In this document: in pieces, positions 5,159 to 6,870 of the stretch
How the letters are laid out: each line of letters begins with the position of its first letter
How positions within the stretch are numbered: the stretch's first letter is position 1
From: an uncultured Chloroflexota bacterium
GTDB taxonomy: Bacteria > Chloroflexota > Chloroflexia > Chloroflexales > Roseiflexaceae
Length of the DNA stretch: 6,870 nt
NCBI GenBank assembly: GCA_937876225.1
Contig: CALFIC010000097.1
Span: 1-6,870 of the forward strand
Direction of reading: 5' to 3'
Program-made: the position numbers and the translations under genes
Notes under the pieces: generated by a model
Database searches by the model: none
Seen by the model: the letters and a program-made list of their open reading frames with translations, nothing else
What the model was told of the DNA's origin: nothing

Positions 5159-6040
5159 ATGCAATTTGACCACATAGATGATTTGCAACAGGCCCTAGCC
5201 CAACACAACTATATCTCAGACCGTTCGTTGACCACGGCGCTTTTTTTGGCGCTCAAGCTCCACAAGCCAATCTTGCTCGAAGGTGAAGCGGGCGTCGGCA
5301 AAACCGAAATCGCCAAAACATTGACCACCATCCTCGGCACCGAGCTGATCCGTTTGCAATGCTACGAAGGCCTCGATGCCTCGACGGCTATTTACGAATG
5401 GAATTACCCCCGCCAGTTGTTGCAGATCCGTATGGCCGAGACCCAAGGGAGCGACAAAGCCGCCAATATTTTCACCCGCGAATTCCTCATCCAGCGCCCC
5501 TTGCTCCATGCCATCGACGGCGGGCATACCCAAGCCCCCGTGCTTTTGATCGACGAGCTCGACCGCGCTGACGAAGAATTCGAAGCCTTTTTGTTGGAGT
5601 TGTTGTCGGACTGGCAAATCACCATCCCTGAATTAGGCACCATCAAAGCCAAATATCCCCCCATCGTGATTATCACCAGCAATCGTACCCGTGAAGTCCA
5701 CGACGCCCTCAAGCGCCGCTGTCTGTTCCACTGGGTCGATTACCCCACCCTCGACAAAGAGTTAACTATTTTGGCCGCCCGTGTGCCCAACATCAACCAA
5801 ACCTTGGCGCGTCAGATTGTGGTCTTTGTCCAAGAGCTCCGGCGCCTCGATTTGTTCAAAATCCCCGGTGTAGCCGAGACCATCGACTGGGCCAATGCCT
5901 TGGTGGCACTCAATACCACGGCGCTGACTCTCGAGACCGTCGACGATACCCTGGGCGCCATCCTCAAGTACCAAGACGACCTGCAACAAGTCAAGGGCGA
6001 GGCGGTCAAAGCCTTGCTGGCGCGAGTCAATTCACTATGA
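5159..6040 (+). CDS. MoxR-family AAA+ ATPase
   Basis: A complete 293-residue cytosolic AAA+ ATPase. Walker A is G42-E-A-G-V-G-K48-T49 and Walker B is VLLIDE (residues 128-133), followed by LDRADEEFEAFLLELLSD, the MoxR hallmark. The sensor-1 asparagine is N175 in TSNRTREVHDALKRRC, with the arginine-finger region at K185-R186-R187, then HWVDYP. MoxR ATPases act as chaperone-like remodellers together with VWA proteins. The closest named relative is CoxD, which with CoxE helps mature the Cu-Mo active site of carbon monoxide dehydrogenase in Oligotropha. Here the next gene is a CoxE-family protein overlapping by ATGA, so the pair surely works together. No cox structural genes are visible, and most such pairs have unknown clients, so I do not name it coxD. 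The unit has its own promoter and ribosome binding site. Confidence 0.93.
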   Translation: MQFDHIDDLQQALAQHNYISDRSLTTALFLALKLHKPILLEGEAGVGKTEIAKTLTTILGTELIRLQCYEGLDASTAIYEWNYPRQLLQIRMAETQGSDKAANIFTREFLIQRPLLHAIDGGHTQAPVLLIDELDRADEEFEAFLLELLSDWQITIPELGTIKAKYPPIVIITSNRTREVHDALKRRCLFHWVDYPTLDKELTILAARVPNINQTLARQIVVFVQELRRLDLFKIPGVAETIDWANALVALNTTALTLETVDDTLGAILKYQDDLQQVKGEAVKALLARVNSL

Positions 6041-6820
6041 GCGACGGTCACATCAGTGCCCATCTGGTCGGGTTTGTCCATCTGTTGCGCAGTATGGGCA
6101 TCCAGGTTGGTAGCGGTCAACTCATCGACCTCGCCCAGGGGTTGACGTTTGTATCGTTGACCGACCGCGAAGCCTTGCGCGACGCGGCGCGCTGTACATT
6201 GATTACCAAACCCGAAGATTTGCCGTTGTTCGAAGCCGCCTTTGGCTTTTACTTCCGGCCGATTTCGGGTTTTGACCCGGCTCAAATGGCCATCCCGGTG
6301 GTGCGCATCCCGCAACGACCACTGCGCATTCCCCGCAAAAAGCCAGTGGCTGGGGAGAACCCCGAAGACGACAGTAGCGATACCGAAGAGCACAAAGTGG
6401 GCGTGACGTTGGCCTATAGCGCCAGCGAAACCTTGCGCACCCGCGATTTTGGGAGCTTTAGTTACGACGAAGTCCAGCAAGCGCGCGTCATGATGCGCCA
6501 AATGCGTTGGCGCCCTGCCATGCGCCGTACCCGCCGCACCCAGCGCACCAAGCAACGGGGGCGGGTCGATATGCGCCGGATTATCCGTGATAGCCTGCGG
6601 TTTGGCGGCGAGCCGGTGCATTTGGCTTACCGTCGTCCCCGCCAACGCCAGCGCCCTTTGGTGGTGCTGTGTGATATTAGTGGCTCGATGGATCGTTATA
6701 GCCGCATGTTGTTGCAGTTTGTGCATACCCTCAACGACGGCGTGGGCATGGTCGAATCGTTTGTCTTTGGCACGCGCTTGACGCGGGTGACCCGCTTGTT
6801 GCGCTCCAAAGATGTCGATG
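6037..6820 (+). CDS. CoxE-family VWA-domain protein, 3'-truncated by contig end
   Basis: 261 complete codons of genomic sequence are visible; the gene then runs into adapter sequence at 6821. Residues about 8-75 match the CoxE N-terminal helical region (LVGFVHLLRSMGIQVGSGQL, then LTDREALRDAARCTL and PLFEAAFGFYF). A charged, low-complexity linker with EDDSSDTEE follows. Next comes the basic RRTRRTQRTKQRGRVDMRR stretch preceding the VWA domain in this family, and then the VWA start with MIDAS motif D213-I-S215-G-S217-M. FVFGTRLTRVTRLL follows, a familiar CoxE segment. The rest of the VWA domain, normally over 100 residues, is missing. The start ATG overlaps the MoxR-family stop (ATGA), implying translational coupling, and there is no strong ribosome binding site of its own. 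The apparent C terminus EIGRAHV and stop are encoded by adapter and are not real. Confidence 0.92.
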
Positions 6821-6870
6821 AGATCGGAAGAGCACACGTCTGAACTCCAGTCACCGATGTTTATCTCGTA
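6821..6870 (+). other. Illumina adapter contamination at the contig end
   Basis: From 6821 the sequence reads AGATCGGAAGAGC and continues exactly as the TruSeq index-read adapter to CCAGTCAC at 6847-6854. An 8-mer resembling a sample index (CGATGTTT, 6855-6862) follows, then ATCTCGTA (6863-6870), the start of the constant flow-cell part. This arrangement of adapter, index and constant region cannot be genomic. The junction is at 6820/6821; the first A could be genomic or the A-tail. Confidence 0.98.

Noticed and set aside
4394..5188. A 264-residue minus-strand frame
   Set aside because: It is antisense to the methyltransferase gene and crosses the promoter region of the MoxR-family gene. It shows no recognisable motif.
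5812..6837. A 341-residue minus-strand frame beginning MCSSDL
   Set aside because: Its start lies in the reverse complement of the adapter and the rest is the antisense of the MoxR and CoxE genes.

Overview
The window is a GC-rich bacterial contig end. It has six protein genes, all on the + strand: two cut by window or contig edges and four complete. I cannot assign a phylum securely. The coding sequence favours GCC, CTC, TTG and CGC codons. The serine hydroxymethyltransferase is the longer form, with an insertion between the PLP lysine and the PG-QGG motif. I lean weakly towards Chloroflexota or another environmental, non-proteobacterial lineage, but this is only an impression.

Layout. Bases 1-354 hold the 3' end of a protein with a C-terminal SHOCT domain. 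Bases 355-780 are a gene-free block of direct repeats and hairpins, bracketed by an exact 17-bp direct repeat. Bases 781-1398 encode a membrane-anchored CIA30-domain protein. Bases 1399-1735 hold a 76-bp-period tandem array with palindromic cores, then a terminator-like hairpin and a TATAAT-type promoter. Bases 1736-5014 are a tight three-gene unit: glyA (serine hydroxymethyltransferase), proC (pyrroline-5-carboxylate reductase) and an RsmC-like rRNA methyltransferase. The glyA-proC gap is 1 nt and the proC-methyltransferase junction overlaps by 4 nt. Bases 5015-5158 are a promoter region with an extended -10. Bases 5159-6820 encode a MoxR-type AAA+ ATPase and, overlapping by ATGA, a VWA protein of the CoxE family that runs off the contig end.

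The last 50 bases (6821-6870) are not genomic. They match the Illumina TruSeq read-through adapter followed by an index-like 8-mer and the start of the flow-cell sequence. The apparent stop codon and last seven residues of the CoxE-like protein are therefore artefacts.

How the genes work together. glyA and proC are amino-acid housekeeping genes (glycine/one-carbon and proline), probably co-transcribed with an rRNA modification enzyme. The MoxR-CoxE pair is a typical ATPase plus MIDAS/VWA module thought to remodel or mature a partner protein; no partner is visible here. I found no clearly new multi-gene system. The least explained material is the two repeat-rich intergenic regions, which share a 13-bp hairpin motif.
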